DNA from: Bifidobacterium goeldii
GTDB lineage: Bacteria; Actinomycetota; Actinomycetes; Actinomycetales; Bifidobacteriaceae
Length of the DNA stretch: 64,000 nt
Reading direction: 5' to 3'
Assembly: GCF_003951095.1 (NCBI RefSeq)
Contig: NZ_QXGL01000007.1
Coordinates: forward strand, 1-64,000
Positions 36,572 through 45,423 of the stretch are shown here, piece after piece; within the stretch, counting starts at the first letter, position 1; every line of letters starts with the position of its first letter. Position numbers and translations under genes: made by a program. The notes beneath the pieces are model-generated. The model saw nothing but the letters and a program-made list of their open reading frames with translations, did no database searches and was not told where the DNA came from.

Positions 36572-37840
36572 TCACTGGAAGTGGGCGCTCAGGGCGTCCA
36601 GATCCGCAGTCTGAATGGTGATCTTGCCGTTACCGGTCTTGTAGGGGAACGGCACTGGGTTGCAGCCACCGCGGAAGCCGATGGTCGCCAAGTTGATCGC
36701 AACCTCGCACTTCTTGCAGATGATCTTGCCGTCCTTCTCGTAGTAGCCCGCGTCGCCGCAGTTCTCGCACGCGTCGAGGCCGATACCGTATGCGCCACCG
36801 TTCTTCTTGATGATGATAAACCGCATCACGGTGCCATCTTTCGCCTTGTATTCAAAACGATGCAAGTGGCCATCCTCGACCTGACTGAACGGAATCGTCG
36901 CCACGCCGTCCTTCAGCGAATACGCTTCCGGCGGCGAAAGCGTGACTTCCTGCTGGGTAGCAGCCACGCCAAACGTGAGCGTTGCAGTCACACCGATTGC
37001 CGCAACGACGCTCCATGCGGCAGCGGCGATCGCACGACGGCGGAACGCCTTGTGCTTGCGCACGGTCGCCTCGTTCGGGCCGGTCATCGGCATGCGCAAT
37101 CCGGCGACGATCGACGCGATGGCCGGAATCAGGAACGTGAACGCCTGCGCCATGATCATGCCGCGATTGTTGTTAATCGACCATGCGAGCAACACAAACT
37201 CGGTGTGGTTCATCGGGAATCCACGCGCCTGCAAGATCTGCGCAAGGCCGGTCAGATGCTGCACGAACAGGATCGCCATCGTCAACACAACAGCAACCGT
37301 GAACGCGAATCGCACCGCGGTCGAACGCATTGTGCGGAAGATTGCGGCGACAATAATCGACATCGCCAGTCCCAGCGCGAAGCCGAGCGCGCGCAGCAGC
37401 ATCGCCGACGTGAAAATCGGGTCGCCAGGTTCAACCCAGATCGTCAACTGCAAGATCACGTCAGGCAGCGCGTAAAACAGCGTGAGCGCGATGTCGAGCG
37501 CGGCGATCGCGTTCGCAACATGCATCCAAATCGCATGCTGCTGCCAGTTCGTGGTGATTTTTCGCGCGCAGATGACGATTACGATCGCGAGCAAGTCAAC
37601 AACAACCGCGACGCACAGCACCGGATAGTTGATGAACGTGCGCTGGTTGATGACGGCCGACGCTCGCAGGGCAGCGAATATGATCGCCGCGACCGTACCG
37701 ATGATCAGGCCGCCCAGACGCCAATGCGTGCTCATCGGCTTGTCGCGCCCCTCGCCGACCGTGAGCATCACGCTCAGGCACATCACGAGCAATGCAGGGG
37801 CCAACGTCCCCGGCATCACCGCCACGAATTGTTCAAGCAT
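36572..37840 (-). CDS. DUF2318 membrane protein with Cys-rich Fe-S-type domain
   Basis: A 422-residue protein with about eight membrane helices (residues 1-285) and a C-terminal extracytoplasmic DUF2318 domain. That domain contains CENCGDAGYY and CKKC near residues 362-385, four Cys suited to a metal or Fe-S site. DUF2318 proteins accompany FTR1 and P19 in many iron-uptake clusters. Their exact role is not settled, but electron transfer or iron handling is plausible. Preceded by AAAGGA, and by a terminator-like hairpin at 37880-37915 that separates it from P19. Confidence 0.85.
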   Translation of the reverse strand: MLEQFVAVMPGTLAPALLVMCLSVMLTVGEGRDKPMSTHWRLGGLIIGTVAAIIFAALRASAVINQRTFINYPVLCVAVVVDLLAIVIVICARKITTNWQQHAIWMHVANAIAALDIALTLFYALPDVILQLTIWVEPGDPIFTSAMLLRALGFALGLAMSIIVAAIFRTMRSTAVRFAFTVAVVLTMAILFVQHLTGLAQILQARGFPMNHTEFVLLAWSINNNRGMIMAQAFTFLIPAIASIVAGLRMPMTGPNEATVRKHKAFRRRAIAAAAWSVVAAIGVTATLTFGVAATQQEVTLSPPEAYSLKDGVATIPFSQVEDGHLHRFEYKAKDGTVMRFIIIKKNGGAYGIGLDACENCGDAGYYEKDGKIICKKCEVAINLATIGFRGGCNPVPFPYKTGNGKITIQTADLDALSAHFQ

Positions 37841-37879
37841 TCGCGTCCTTTCATCGTTTCGCCCAACATCCTAAAAACA

Positions 37880-37915
37880 GCAAAAGCTCCCCTCATGCGG
37901 AAGGGAGCGTTTTGC
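37880..37915 (-). terminator. Terminator or attenuator between P19 and DUF2318 genes
   Basis: GCAAAAGCTCCC at 37880-37891 pairs with GGGAGC-G-TTTTGC at 37903-37915 with one bulge. On the minus strand it is followed by a GTTTTT tail only 40 bases before the DUF2318 start, so downstream genes need read-through or a promoter within the hairpin array. Confidence 0.6.
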
Positions 37916-37960
37916 TATATCGCCACAATGGAATCAACGATACCGCCGGCGTTATTCGGA

Positions 37961-38163
37961 CGTTCGCTGTCGCGAACGCGTTTATTGCTGGCTCGCTATC
38001 GCTCACCCTCGCCTAAAAACAACCCACCGGGTTGTTTTTTAACGGCTCGGCCACTCCGTCGTGACCCTGGAGGACAGCCTTCGGCTGGCTGTCCTGGGCG
38101 ATGCTATCGCATCGCCCGTGAGCGCTACGAACAGTCCACCGGACTGTTCGCTTACGCGCTCAC
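37961..38163. repeat. Array of four stem-loops between P19 and DUF2318 genes
   Basis: Stems: CGTTCGC at 37961 (7 bp); 38015-38039 (11 bp, loop ACC, T-runs on both strands); 38071-38095 (9 bp); 38096-38117 (9 bp, loop TATC); and 38118-38163 (10-bp inner stem with loop ACC plus an 8-bp outer stem reaching the P19 stop), making five hairpins, the first weakest. The second and fifth share AACA-NN-CC-ACC-GG-NN-TGTT with the inner pair changed from AC/GT to GT/AC, a compensatory change. No gene is visible in 37841-38159. Confidence 0.7.
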
Positions 38164-38846
38164 CACTGACGCGGCGTGTAATCCCAGTTGTCGAAGGTGA
38201 CTTCGATCGGCTCGGTCCAGAAGCGGCCGGTGACGCCGGTTTCCGGGTCAACGTGCAGCATCCAGCCCTTAGCAGCCGGGGACTCGATCGAGAGCTTGAG
38301 CTGGTAGGTGCCAGCCTTGTCGAGCTTCACGTTAGCACCGTAGTGCGGGCCGTCGGAGGCGTTCATCTGCATGAAGGTACCGGAGGTAGCCTTGCCGCCT
38401 TCAACTTCCTTGCCAGTGGACTTGTCGATGATCGTGTAGTTCACGGTCAGGTCCGGCACGAAGTCGCCCTTACCATAGCCGAGCTTGGTGCCCTCTTCGT
38501 TGGCGTGAATGTCAGCTTCAAGGTGGAAGGAAGCGTCCGCAGCCTTGAGGCCAGAGGAAGCCGGTTCCATATCGATCGGCTGGAAGTACACAGCGCCAAC
38601 GGTCAGCGGACCGCTGTCCTGATCCTGCTCTTCAGCGGTGCCGGACGGGCCAACCGGAACTTCCTCGAAGCCAGCACCGGAATCAGAGCTGGAGTCCGAC
38701 GAGGTGTCGGACTTGGTGTCGGAGGTGGAAGTGTCCGACTTGGTGTCGTTCGACGCATTGTTAGTCGAACCGCAGGCGGCCAGCGAGACAGCCATCGAAC
38801 CGGCGAGCAGCACGCCCAGGAGGGCTGCAATCTTCTTGTTCTTCAT
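38160..38846 (-). CDS. P19-family iron-binding lipoprotein
   Basis: A 228-residue lipoprotein of the P19/Tp34/FetP family. The signal peptide ends at VSLAAC (lipid on Cys near residue 26); a Ser/Asp/Thr-rich linker runs to about 60. The beta-sandwich domain follows with conserved metal ligands visible as FHLEADIHAN, TFMQMNASDGPHYG and GWMLHVDPETG, His and Met residues that bind copper and iron in P19. It likely captures extracellular iron and hands it to FTR1, whose gene is 70 bases upstream in the same direction. Confidence 0.88.
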   Translation of the reverse strand: MKNKKIAALLGVLLAGSMAVSLAACGSTNNASNDTKSDTSTSDTKSDTSSDSSSDSGAGFEEVPVGPSGTAEEQDQDSGPLTVGAVYFQPIDMEPASSGLKAADASFHLEADIHANEEGTKLGYGKGDFVPDLTVNYTIIDKSTGKEVEGGKATSGTFMQMNASDGPHYGANVKLDKAGTYQLKLSIESPAAKGWMLHVDPETGVTGRFWTEPIEVTFDNWDYTPRQW

Positions 38847-38916
38847 TTTCTCTTCCTTTGTTTAGGTTGAAATTTTGGGGAAAATCTTAGATTCCTGAAT
38901 TCTTCAGGTTCTCAGG

Positions 38917-40842
38917 TCAGACTGCAGCAGTCGTGACGACGGCAGCGGCAGCCGATGCTGCATCGTCGGAGTCGTTATCCGCACCACCAGTCTTGTTGGA
39001 CTTGCCGGAACCGCCAGCAGCCAGCTCGGCCTTAGCCTTGCGCTGCTTGGCGAAGCCGACCACGAACAGTGCAATCACTGCGATGGCCGCGATCACCTGC
39101 GCAACGATGCACTCAACGTACGGGTAGAAGCCGAGCCAGTCGTTCGTTGGCACGCCCTGCAGGTATGTGGCGGGCAGTGCGTCGCCTTCGATCAGCGAGT
39201 GCACGCCGCCGCCTGCGAAGACAACCACGAGCACCGACATCAGGATCGACGTGACGAGGAAGAACGGGCCGATCGGAATCTTCACCGACGTGAATCGGAT
39301 AACGAAGAAGATAATCACCAGCACTACGGCCGCGGCGATACCGCCAACCCACATGCCGTGCGTATCCTGGCTCATCGTGTAGATCGACTGGTAGAAGATC
39401 ACGGTTTCGGCGCCCTCACGGAACACCGCGAGGAAGCTCAGCATGGCCAGCGAAATCACCGTGCCGAACGCAACGCGATCGCCAGCCTCAACCTGAGCGG
39501 ACACCGACTTAACGGCCGCCTCAGTCTTGTTGCGAATGTAACGATTCCACGCCTCAACGCTCGACTTGTTAAGCATCCAGTTGCTGGTCCACAGCAGCAT
39601 GCCCATAGCCACGAGTGCGCACACGCCTTCCATAATCTCCTGCACTGGGCCGGAGCCGCCGAATGCGAGCACGAAGATCACCGCGACCACGCCAGCACCC
39701 GCGAGACCCGCGAGCACGCCGAGGTAGATCCACTTGGTGAAGCGCTTGTTGCCGGACTTGACGAGGTACGCGACCACGGCCGCGACCACGAGCAGTGCTT
39801 CGAGGCCCTCGCGAATGAGGATCAAGAACGCCTGACCGACCGCGCTGGTGATGAGCTTGGTGAAACCGCCTTCCTTATCAGCTGCACCGCCGTCGAGGAT
39901 GCCTGCATCCTTGACCAGCATGGCCTTAAGATCGTCGACGAGCTTCTTGGTGCTCTTCAAATCCGCGCCCGTGTTCATCGACTTGCGGCACATCTTGAAC
40001 TGGTATTCAACCTGCGAAACACGGTCGCCGCTAATCGCATTCATCACGTTCTTCTCGAAGCCGAGCTTCTCGTAGTACTGGTAGTACGCGTTGTTGACGA
40101 GCGTGGCGCCCTTCGCGCCGTCGCCCGCCGCGTATGCCTTGTACGCGTTATCGAGGATCGGTGTCATTTCGTTGGCCACGTCGGTCCACGAACGGTTGCC
40201 CTTGCCCGGGTTCTTCTTCTTTTTGGCGTCGAGTTCCTTACGCTCCTTGGCAATCTGCGCCTGCAGGTCTTCGGCGTACTTCTTCGGGTTAGCGAGGCTG
40301 GTGTTCGCGTCGAGCTGCTGCGCGGTCGCAGTCAGGTCATTGACCAGATCGGCGATCTTCTGCTTGAGCTGATCGTCGTTGCCGCCCGTGTACGAGAGAT
40401 TCTGGATGTCCTGGAACGCCTGCTGTTGTGCGGCCTGCTTGTCGGAGCTGACCGAGTCGCGCACGACAGCGGTGAAGTTGGACGCGATGTAGATCGTGTT
40501 GTACGCGGCCATGAACTTGGACGTGGAGCCGGCCGTGTTACCAGACGTGTATTCCTTGAGGCCGTCCTGCAGCTGCTTATCAATAGCTTTAGCAACAGCT
40601 GACCATGTTTCATAATCGACGCTGCTGCTCTCATCAGCGACAGCAACGCGCGCAGCCGGCAGGATCGCAGCGACCGGCGATGATGCAGTCGAAAGTGGCG
40701 CGACAGCAATCGCCAGCATGGTCACAAGCGCGGCGACGAACGCGATCACAGCAACCGTTATCTTGGCCGCGATCGTTTTCATTGCCGTGCGTGCGACCGT
40801 CAACTGTGCGACGGCACGACTTATGAAGGCACGATTCGACAT
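38917..40842 (-). CDS. FTR1-family iron permease with N-terminal extracytoplasmic domain
   Basis: A 641-residue permease. After a hydrophobic segment near residues 25-70 comes an extracytoplasmic alpha-helical domain (about 80-340). Seven membrane helices follow with the two FTR1 motifs: REGLEALLVV near residue 348 and REGAETVIFYQ near 470, whose Arg and Glu residues carry iron across. The last 40 residues are Ala/Asp-rich. It is the first gene of the iron cluster. P19, DUF2318, two FtsX-like permeases, ATPase and FMN-binding lipoprotein follow on the minus strand, matching known P19-FTR1 systems. Confidence 0.9.
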   Translation of the reverse strand: MSNRAFISRAVAQLTVARTAMKTIAAKITVAVIAFVAALVTMLAIAVAPLSTASSPVAAILPAARVAVADESSSVDYETWSAVAKAIDKQLQDGLKEYTSGNTAGSTSKFMAAYNTIYIASNFTAVVRDSVSSDKQAAQQQAFQDIQNLSYTGGNDDQLKQKIADLVNDLTATAQQLDANTSLANPKKYAEDLQAQIAKERKELDAKKKKNPGKGNRSWTDVANEMTPILDNAYKAYAAGDGAKGATLVNNAYYQYYEKLGFEKNVMNAISGDRVSQVEYQFKMCRKSMNTGADLKSTKKLVDDLKAMLVKDAGILDGGAADKEGGFTKLITSAVGQAFLILIREGLEALLVVAAVVAYLVKSGNKRFTKWIYLGVLAGLAGAGVVAVIFVLAFGGSGPVQEIMEGVCALVAMGMLLWTSNWMLNKSSVEAWNRYIRNKTEAAVKSVSAQVEAGDRVAFGTVISLAMLSFLAVFREGAETVIFYQSIYTMSQDTHGMWVGGIAAAVVLVIIFFVIRFTSVKIPIGPFFLVTSILMSVLVVVFAGGGVHSLIEGDALPATYLQGVPTNDWLGFYPYVECIVAQVIAAIAVIALFVVGFAKQRKAKAELAAGGSGKSNKTGGADNDSDDAASAAAAVVTTAAV

Positions 40843-41073
40843 TACTGAAGCTTCCTCTCAATATGCGCATACAGGCTTTCGCCCATCGCGCACCAACCTA
40901 CGAGGAAACTTCCAGAAAAAACAGTCTTGATTTTTTTGTGATTTTGCGGTAATGCCACGATTATGGCGGAATATCAACGCTATTTATATCAAAAATGCCC
41001 CCTACTTCGTCTCACCATCCGATATCTACCAACGTTGTCCCTACACAACACGCCGACGCACCCTAGACACTTC
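40843..41073. other. Gene-free region upstream of FTR1
   Basis: These 230 bases hold no convincing gene. They include an AT-rich stretch near 40915-40995, where the FTR1 promoter probably lies, although no clean -35/-10 pair is seen. No full DtxR/IdeR-type iron box is visible. Toward the GH43 gene the 67-base palindromic repeat begins. Confidence 0.4.
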
Positions 41074-41140
41074 CCGGGCATACGGCCACTTTGGGCGTCT
41101 GAACCGGCTGTATGCCCGGAAACAGTGACCGTATGCCCGG
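41074..41140. repeat. 67-bp palindromic repeat, copy 1
   Basis: Contains CCGGGCATACGG (41074-41085) and its inverse CCGTATGCCCGG (41129-41140), plus a second inverse unit ending 21 bases earlier at 41119. The whole 67 bases are identical to 45339-45405. It lies just 3' of the GH43-like gene. Confidence 0.85.
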
Positions 41141-41183
41141 GAACCAACACCGCGCAATGTCCCGCGTACTCCCGGCACGTGTA

Positions 41184-42173
41184 TCAGGCGATGCCGAACG
41201 CTGTTTCGACGCGCGCGGCCTCTTCGCGCGTGATCGGCAGTATCGAACCGTGCCGAGCACCGTCAGGCATACGGTAATCATCCAAGCCGGCAAGCGCGAA
41301 CGAGCCAGCACGCGTCGGATCGTCACCAATCAACGGCATATAGCCGCGCTTGGCGCCCATGTATTCGTCGAGATACAGTACGACGTCGCCGCCCGCGCGC
41401 GCGACGGCGCAGGGACCTTCGACACCGTGCAGACTGCTGATCGCTGGCTGATCAATACGTCTAAAAGCACAGGACAGCGGGACAGTCGGGCGCGAATCTG
41501 CGCCCGACTCTACATCATCGTCGAACAGCCGATCGGACACGTATACATCGACGATCTTGTCGGTTTCGTTCTTCATGTACAGCACCCAGCGGCCGTCACC
41601 GCGACGAGTCAGCTCAGCGTCGATGCATGAATGATCGCGTTCGATCAGCGTGAACATCGGCGAAAAATCGCGGAAATCCTCAGTCCAGCAAGCGTAGATG
41701 CGGTTGCGCGCGTAATCGTCATCAGCGCAGGTGCCAGCCCAATACACCAGATAGGCACCGTATTCTGCCACGAACGTGGCTTTGGGCGCCCACACGTTGC
41801 CGAGCGGGCAACCGCCGACCACATCGACCAGCTGCGGGCCGTTCCAATGCACAAGATCGTCGGACCGCCAGATCGCAATATCGTGACTGCCGATGATCTG
41901 CGCCTGATCCCACGGGGAACGGTCAGGCGAAACATATCGTGGATTCTTGATCTGCAGATCGGTCGCGATAATCACAAATCCGCCTTGCGGCAGGCGAATC
42001 AGGAACGGATCGCGCACGCCGCCGTCGCCGATATCCGAACGCAGCACCGGGCGGCCGCCGTTCATCGTCGTCCAATGCAGCGCGTCGCCACTGACGGCGA
42101 ATCGCACCTGCTGGTCGTCATCCAGGCTTTCGTCGCCGTGGAAGTAGGCGTACAGATACCGTTCGTCATCCAT
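41184..42173 (-). CDS. GH43-like glycoside hydrolase
   Basis: A 329-residue cytosolic protein with the five-bladed propeller pattern of GH43-type hydrolases: YLYAYFHGDE at the N-terminus, VRDPFLIRLPQGGFVIIATDL near residue 55 (Asp base region), NVWAPKATFVAEYGAYLVYWAG near 130, and DHSCIDAEL near 185 with a candidate catalytic Glu. GH43 enzymes release arabinose or xylose from plant oligosaccharides; specificity is not readable. The ATG at 42173 is chosen because GGGGGA lies seven bases upstream; the first in-frame ATG (42188) has no ribosome site. Downstream of and probably in operon with the binding-protein gene. Confidence 0.7.
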   Translation of the reverse strand: MDDERYLYAYFHGDESLDDDQQVRFAVSGDALHWTTMNGGRPVLRSDIGDGGVRDPFLIRLPQGGFVIIATDLQIKNPRYVSPDRSPWDQAQIIGSHDIAIWRSDDLVHWNGPQLVDVVGGCPLGNVWAPKATFVAEYGAYLVYWAGTCADDDYARNRIYACWTEDFRDFSPMFTLIERDHSCIDAELTRRGDGRWVLYMKNETDKIVDVYVSDRLFDDDVESGADSRPTVPLSCAFRRIDQPAISSLHGVEGPCAVARAGGDVVLYLDEYMGAKRGYMPLIGDDPTRAGSFALAGLDDYRMPDGARHGSILPITREEAARVETAFGIA

Positions 42174-42389
42174 GTCATTCCCCCGCATGATCGTTCACTC
42201 GCAACCGTTCGACCGCAATCACCCGGTCGCATGAAAAAGCGCGCGGCGCCCAGAAGGAAGGAAGTAAGAAGGTACCGCGCGCACATATTCTCATTTGTTC
42301 CAGCGATCGCCCGGGCGGCAGCTATGCCCGCCGGGCGCTTGTCGCCGTCAGCTTTCGCAACGGCCTTTCGGCCTATTGCCCGTCATTCG

Positions 42390-43700
42390 TCACTCGTTGA
42401 CCTTGAAGCCCTGACCATTGCCGTACTCGACCAGCTGCTTCTGCCAAGCTGCGAAGCCCTCCATCATCGTGCCATTGCCGCTGAATGCCTTGCCGACGGT
42501 GTCTGCGTAGATGGAGTTGCCGTAAACCTGGAAGGGCAGGAAGGTGAAGGATTCCTTGACGTCCTCAGCTGCCTTAGCGAGTACCTCGTTGGCCTTCTGA
42601 CCGCCGAAGTAGTCGCTGGTCTTGTCGGTGAAGGAGCTGTCCTCCAGGGTGGCGGTATCCGGCGGGAAGCTGCCGCCTTCGGTGAAGGTCTTGTTACCAC
42701 CACCGATGCCGACGTATTCGGCGAACTTGTAGGCGGCCTCAGCGTTCTTGGAACCCTTGACGATGGCCAGTGCGCCGCCGCCGTTCTCGGAGTTGACCTC
42801 TTCGCCGTTCGGGGTCGGGGTGTTGGCCACGCGATACTTGCCGGCAGCGTCGGCGACGCTGTTCTCCAGGGTGATCGGCATCCAAGCGCCGGTAATCAGC
42901 GAAGCGATGTGGCCGTTGTTGAGCGACTTGTACCATTCGTCGGACCAGCCGGCGGTCTTGGTGTCGATAAGGTCCTCGTCGATCATCTTCTGCCAGAATT
43001 CAGCGAATGCTTTGACGCCGGAGTCACCGGTGAGGTTAATGGTCACGTTCTCACCATCGACCTTGAAGGGCTGGCCGCCTGCGAGCCAGATCATCGACAT
43101 TGCGAAGCCGGCGTCACCAGTGTCGGAGGTGATGTAGTAGTCGGAGCCGAGCGCATGAATCTTCTTGGCAGCCTCGTAATACTCGTCCCACGTCTTCGGG
43201 GCTTCAGTTACGCCAGCCTTGTCGAAGACATCCTTGTTATAAAACAAGGCCATCGGGCCGGTGCCCATCGGCATGCCGTACATCTTGCCGTCCACCGTTG
43301 CACCGGACTGCGCGCCCGCAGTGAACTTGCTGAGCACCTTGTCGCCGCCGTACTGGCTCATATCCTCGAGAGCGCCGGAGTAGGCGAACTGCGGTACGGC
43401 GTTGAAGTCGAGCTGCACTAGATCGGGGGCGCCGGAGCCGGCGTTGACCGCGTTGGAAAGCGCTGTGTATTCGTCATTGTTGGTGCCGGCGTTGACGACC
43501 TTGACCTTGATGTTCGGGTTTTCCTTTTCAAATCCGGCGACGGTCTTCTCGATCAACGGCTCCCATGCCCACACGGTAATGGTGGTCTTCTCGCTGCCGG
43601 AGGACGATCCGCCGTTCGACGCGGTGGTGCTGCCGCACGCGGCAACCGACATCAGCGTCGCGGCCGCGAGTCCGGCCGCCGCAAGCTTCTTCATAAACAT
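42390..43700 (-). CDS. Sugar-binding lipoprotein (SBP family 1), no permeases nearby
   Basis: A 436-residue lipoprotein with signal peptide and lipobox MSVAAC (Cys near residue 20), then the SBP_bac_1 fold: TTITVWAWEPLIEKTVAGFEKENPNIKVKVVN at the N-terminal lobe and GAWMPITLENSVADAAGKYRVANTPTPNGEEVNSENGGGALAIVKGS in the C-terminal lobe. CUT1-type ABC importers normally have two permease genes adjacent; none is present here, so it must use permeases encoded elsewhere. Start ATG at 43700 has AAAGGAG upstream. Divergent from the LacI-type gene and controlled by three operators. Confidence 0.85.
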   Translation of the reverse strand: MFMKKLAAAGLAAATLMSVAACGSTTASNGGSSSGSEKTTITVWAWEPLIEKTVAGFEKENPNIKVKVVNAGTNNDEYTALSNAVNAGSGAPDLVQLDFNAVPQFAYSGALEDMSQYGGDKVLSKFTAGAQSGATVDGKMYGMPMGTGPMALFYNKDVFDKAGVTEAPKTWDEYYEAAKKIHALGSDYYITSDTGDAGFAMSMIWLAGGQPFKVDGENVTINLTGDSGVKAFAEFWQKMIDEDLIDTKTAGWSDEWYKSLNNGHIASLITGAWMPITLENSVADAAGKYRVANTPTPNGEEVNSENGGGALAIVKGSKNAEAAYKFAEYVGIGGGNKTFTEGGSFPPDTATLEDSSFTDKTSDYFGGQKANEVLAKAAEDVKESFTFLPFQVYGNSIYADTVGKAFSGNGTMMEGFAAWQKQLVEYGNGQGFKVNE

Positions 43701-43873
43701 ACGAACGCTCCTTTGCTTCCGTTCGACCGGGCATCTCCCGGCCCCACGCCTTCCCGTCATGCGACTGCAACCGCATGCCCCCGGCATCGGCCTATCGACT
43801 TGAGTTCGACGGCATCGGCAGACGTTGCCGAATCGCCGACGTGCTACTTCGTTGTTTCCAACACCGGTTTTTA

Positions 43874-43917
43874 TTTACCGGTAAACTTACCGGTAAACCA
43901 AATAGTATACCGGTACA
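43874..43917. promoter_or_regulatory. Three LacI-type operators, TTTACCGGTAAA family
   Basis: TTTACCGGTAAA at 43874-43885, CTTACCGGTAAA at 43886-43897 and TATACCGGTACA at 43906-43917 lie between the divergent binding-protein and LacI genes. Centres are 12 and 20 bases apart. A weaker ACACCGGTTTTT lies just before. Confidence 0.7.
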
Positions 43918-44022
43918 CTACAATTGTCAAATGAGACGATGCACGACGACGTCGAACGCATGGAAATCACTGGAATCACAGCGTTTTCAAACGTTCACGA
44001 CGATCGGAGAGAGGAGAGACGC

Positions 44023-45279
44023 ATGGCGACGCTACTTGATATCGCGAGAGCGGCCGGCGTATCGAAAATGACCGTATCGAACGCACTGCGCGGCAAATCC
44101 AATGTCAGCGAGGCCACGCGCGCGCGAATCATCCAAACTGCGCAACGACTCAACTATCAGACGAATCTCGCTGCGCGAGCGCTCAGCTCCGGGCGCAACG
44201 GCATCCTCGAATTCATCATCCAAGATCTCGACTCGCCGTTCTATAGCAAACTCGCCAAAGAGGTTTCGCGCGCCGCTGAGGCGAACGGCATGCAGATGCT
44301 TATCCGCCAGTCGCTGTATTCAGCAGAAAGCGAGAAATCAGCGCTCAGCAGCACCAACAGCCTGTTCTGCGATGGCCTTATCCTCGCCACCCCGCAGCTC
44401 AGCGGCGCGGAGGCACGCACACTCGCGCAAAGCCGCCCGCTAATCCTTATCGACGACTGCTCGCCCGACCCGCAACTGGCCACTGTAAACACACCAAACT
44501 ACGAGGGCGCCTATCAAGCGATCGCACACCTGCTGTCAGTGGGTGTCAGGCGGCCGCTACTGCTCGGTGGCACGTTCATTGACGATATCGACGCGATCGC
44601 CGCGGATTCCGACTCTGCATCCGCCGCACGCCCGCTGCGTACCGTGTGCGAACTGCGTGTCGCCGGCGCAGCACAGGCCCTGCGAGATCACGGATTCGAG
44701 CTGGAGCCGGCGCAGTGCCTGCCTGTCGACTGGACGTATGAGCTAACGCGCACAGTGATTCGCGAAATGGCCGAACGCGCGCACGGCGATTTCCTCTTCG
44801 ACGGCATCTTCGGCATGTCCGATGTGGCCGCACTCGGCGCAATCCGCGGGCTTGAAGACGCCGGTCTGCAGGTGCCTGACGACGTCAAGATCATCGGCTT
44901 CGACGGCGTCACCTACGGCGATATCGCCACACCATCCCTATCCACAATCGACATTGATATGACCGCAATGGCCAATATGATCGTCAGCCGTCTCATGGAA
45001 CAGCTCAACCGAACCGATACTGCGGATTCTGGCGCGGACTACGACAGCGCACCCCGCAACGGCGATCATAGCGGCGATGGTGGCAACATTGGCGGCACGG
45101 TCGGCGTCGGCGGCAGCGGTAACAACGGCGTTCACGGTGGTAACGTCCACAACAACGCCGCCAGCGCAACGCGCACCGCCGCCGCCAACAGTACCGATAG
45201 TGCGCCGACCGTCGATGTGGCGCCTTTCACCCTGCGCGCCCGCGAATCCACACTGGGCCGCGCAACCCGCATCCACTAA
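44023..45279 (+). CDS. LacI-family regulator with a low-complexity insertion
   Basis: A 418-residue LacI-type repressor. The helix-turn-helix is MATLLDIARAAGVSKMTVSNALRGKSNVS (residues 1-29), with hinge NLAARALSSGR and a Peripla_BP effector domain to about 330. A Gly/Asn/Ser/Ala-rich run of about 65 residues (roughly 335-400) then separates it from the usual C-terminal arginine-containing end APFTLRARESTLGR. GGAG precedes the ATG at 44023; the longer frame from 43924 crosses the operators. It probably regulates the divergent binding protein and GH43-like genes and itself through the TTTACCGGTAAA sites. Confidence 0.85.
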   Translation: MATLLDIARAAGVSKMTVSNALRGKSNVSEATRARIIQTAQRLNYQTNLAARALSSGRNGILEFIIQDLDSPFYSKLAKEVSRAAEANGMQMLIRQSLYSAESEKSALSSTNSLFCDGLILATPQLSGAEARTLAQSRPLILIDDCSPDPQLATVNTPNYEGAYQAIAHLLSVGVRRPLLLGGTFIDDIDAIAADSDSASAARPLRTVCELRVAGAAQALRDHGFELEPAQCLPVDWTYELTRTVIREMAERAHGDFLFDGIFGMSDVAALGAIRGLEDAGLQVPDDVKIIGFDGVTYGDIATPSLSTIDIDMTAMANMIVSRLMEQLNRTDTADSGADYDSAPRNGDHSGDGGNIGGTVGVGGSGNNGVHGGNVHNNAASATRTAAANSTDSAPTVDVAPFTLRARESTLGRATRIH

Positions 45280-45338
45280 GTCCTGCCGCGCAACACGCCG
45301 ACGCACCAACATACCCCCCGGGCACACGGTCGCTATTT

Positions 45339-45405
45339 CCGGGCATACGGCCACTTTGGGCGTCTGAACCGGCTGTATGCCCGGAAACAGTGACCGTATG
45401 CCCGG
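45339..45405. repeat. 67-bp palindromic repeat, copy 2
   Basis: Identical over 67 bases to 41074-41140. An extra forward unit CCGGGCACACGG at 45318 precedes it by exactly 21 bases, so this copy has two forward and two inverted 21-base units. It lies between the convergent 3' ends of the LacI and GPH transporter genes, where it could end transcription in both directions. Confidence 0.85.
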
Positions 45406-45423
45406 AAACGGGCGCGGAAAACC

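Noticed and set aside
38861-38870. DtxR/IdeR iron box upstream of P19
   Set aside because: TTTAGGTTGA matches only one half-site and the other half is absent. A similar half-site (CCAACCTA) upstream of FTR1 is equally weak.
39199-40602. 467-codon frame opposite the FTR1 gene
   Set aside because: His/Glu-rich translation with no family resemblance; FTR1 motifs are on the other strand.
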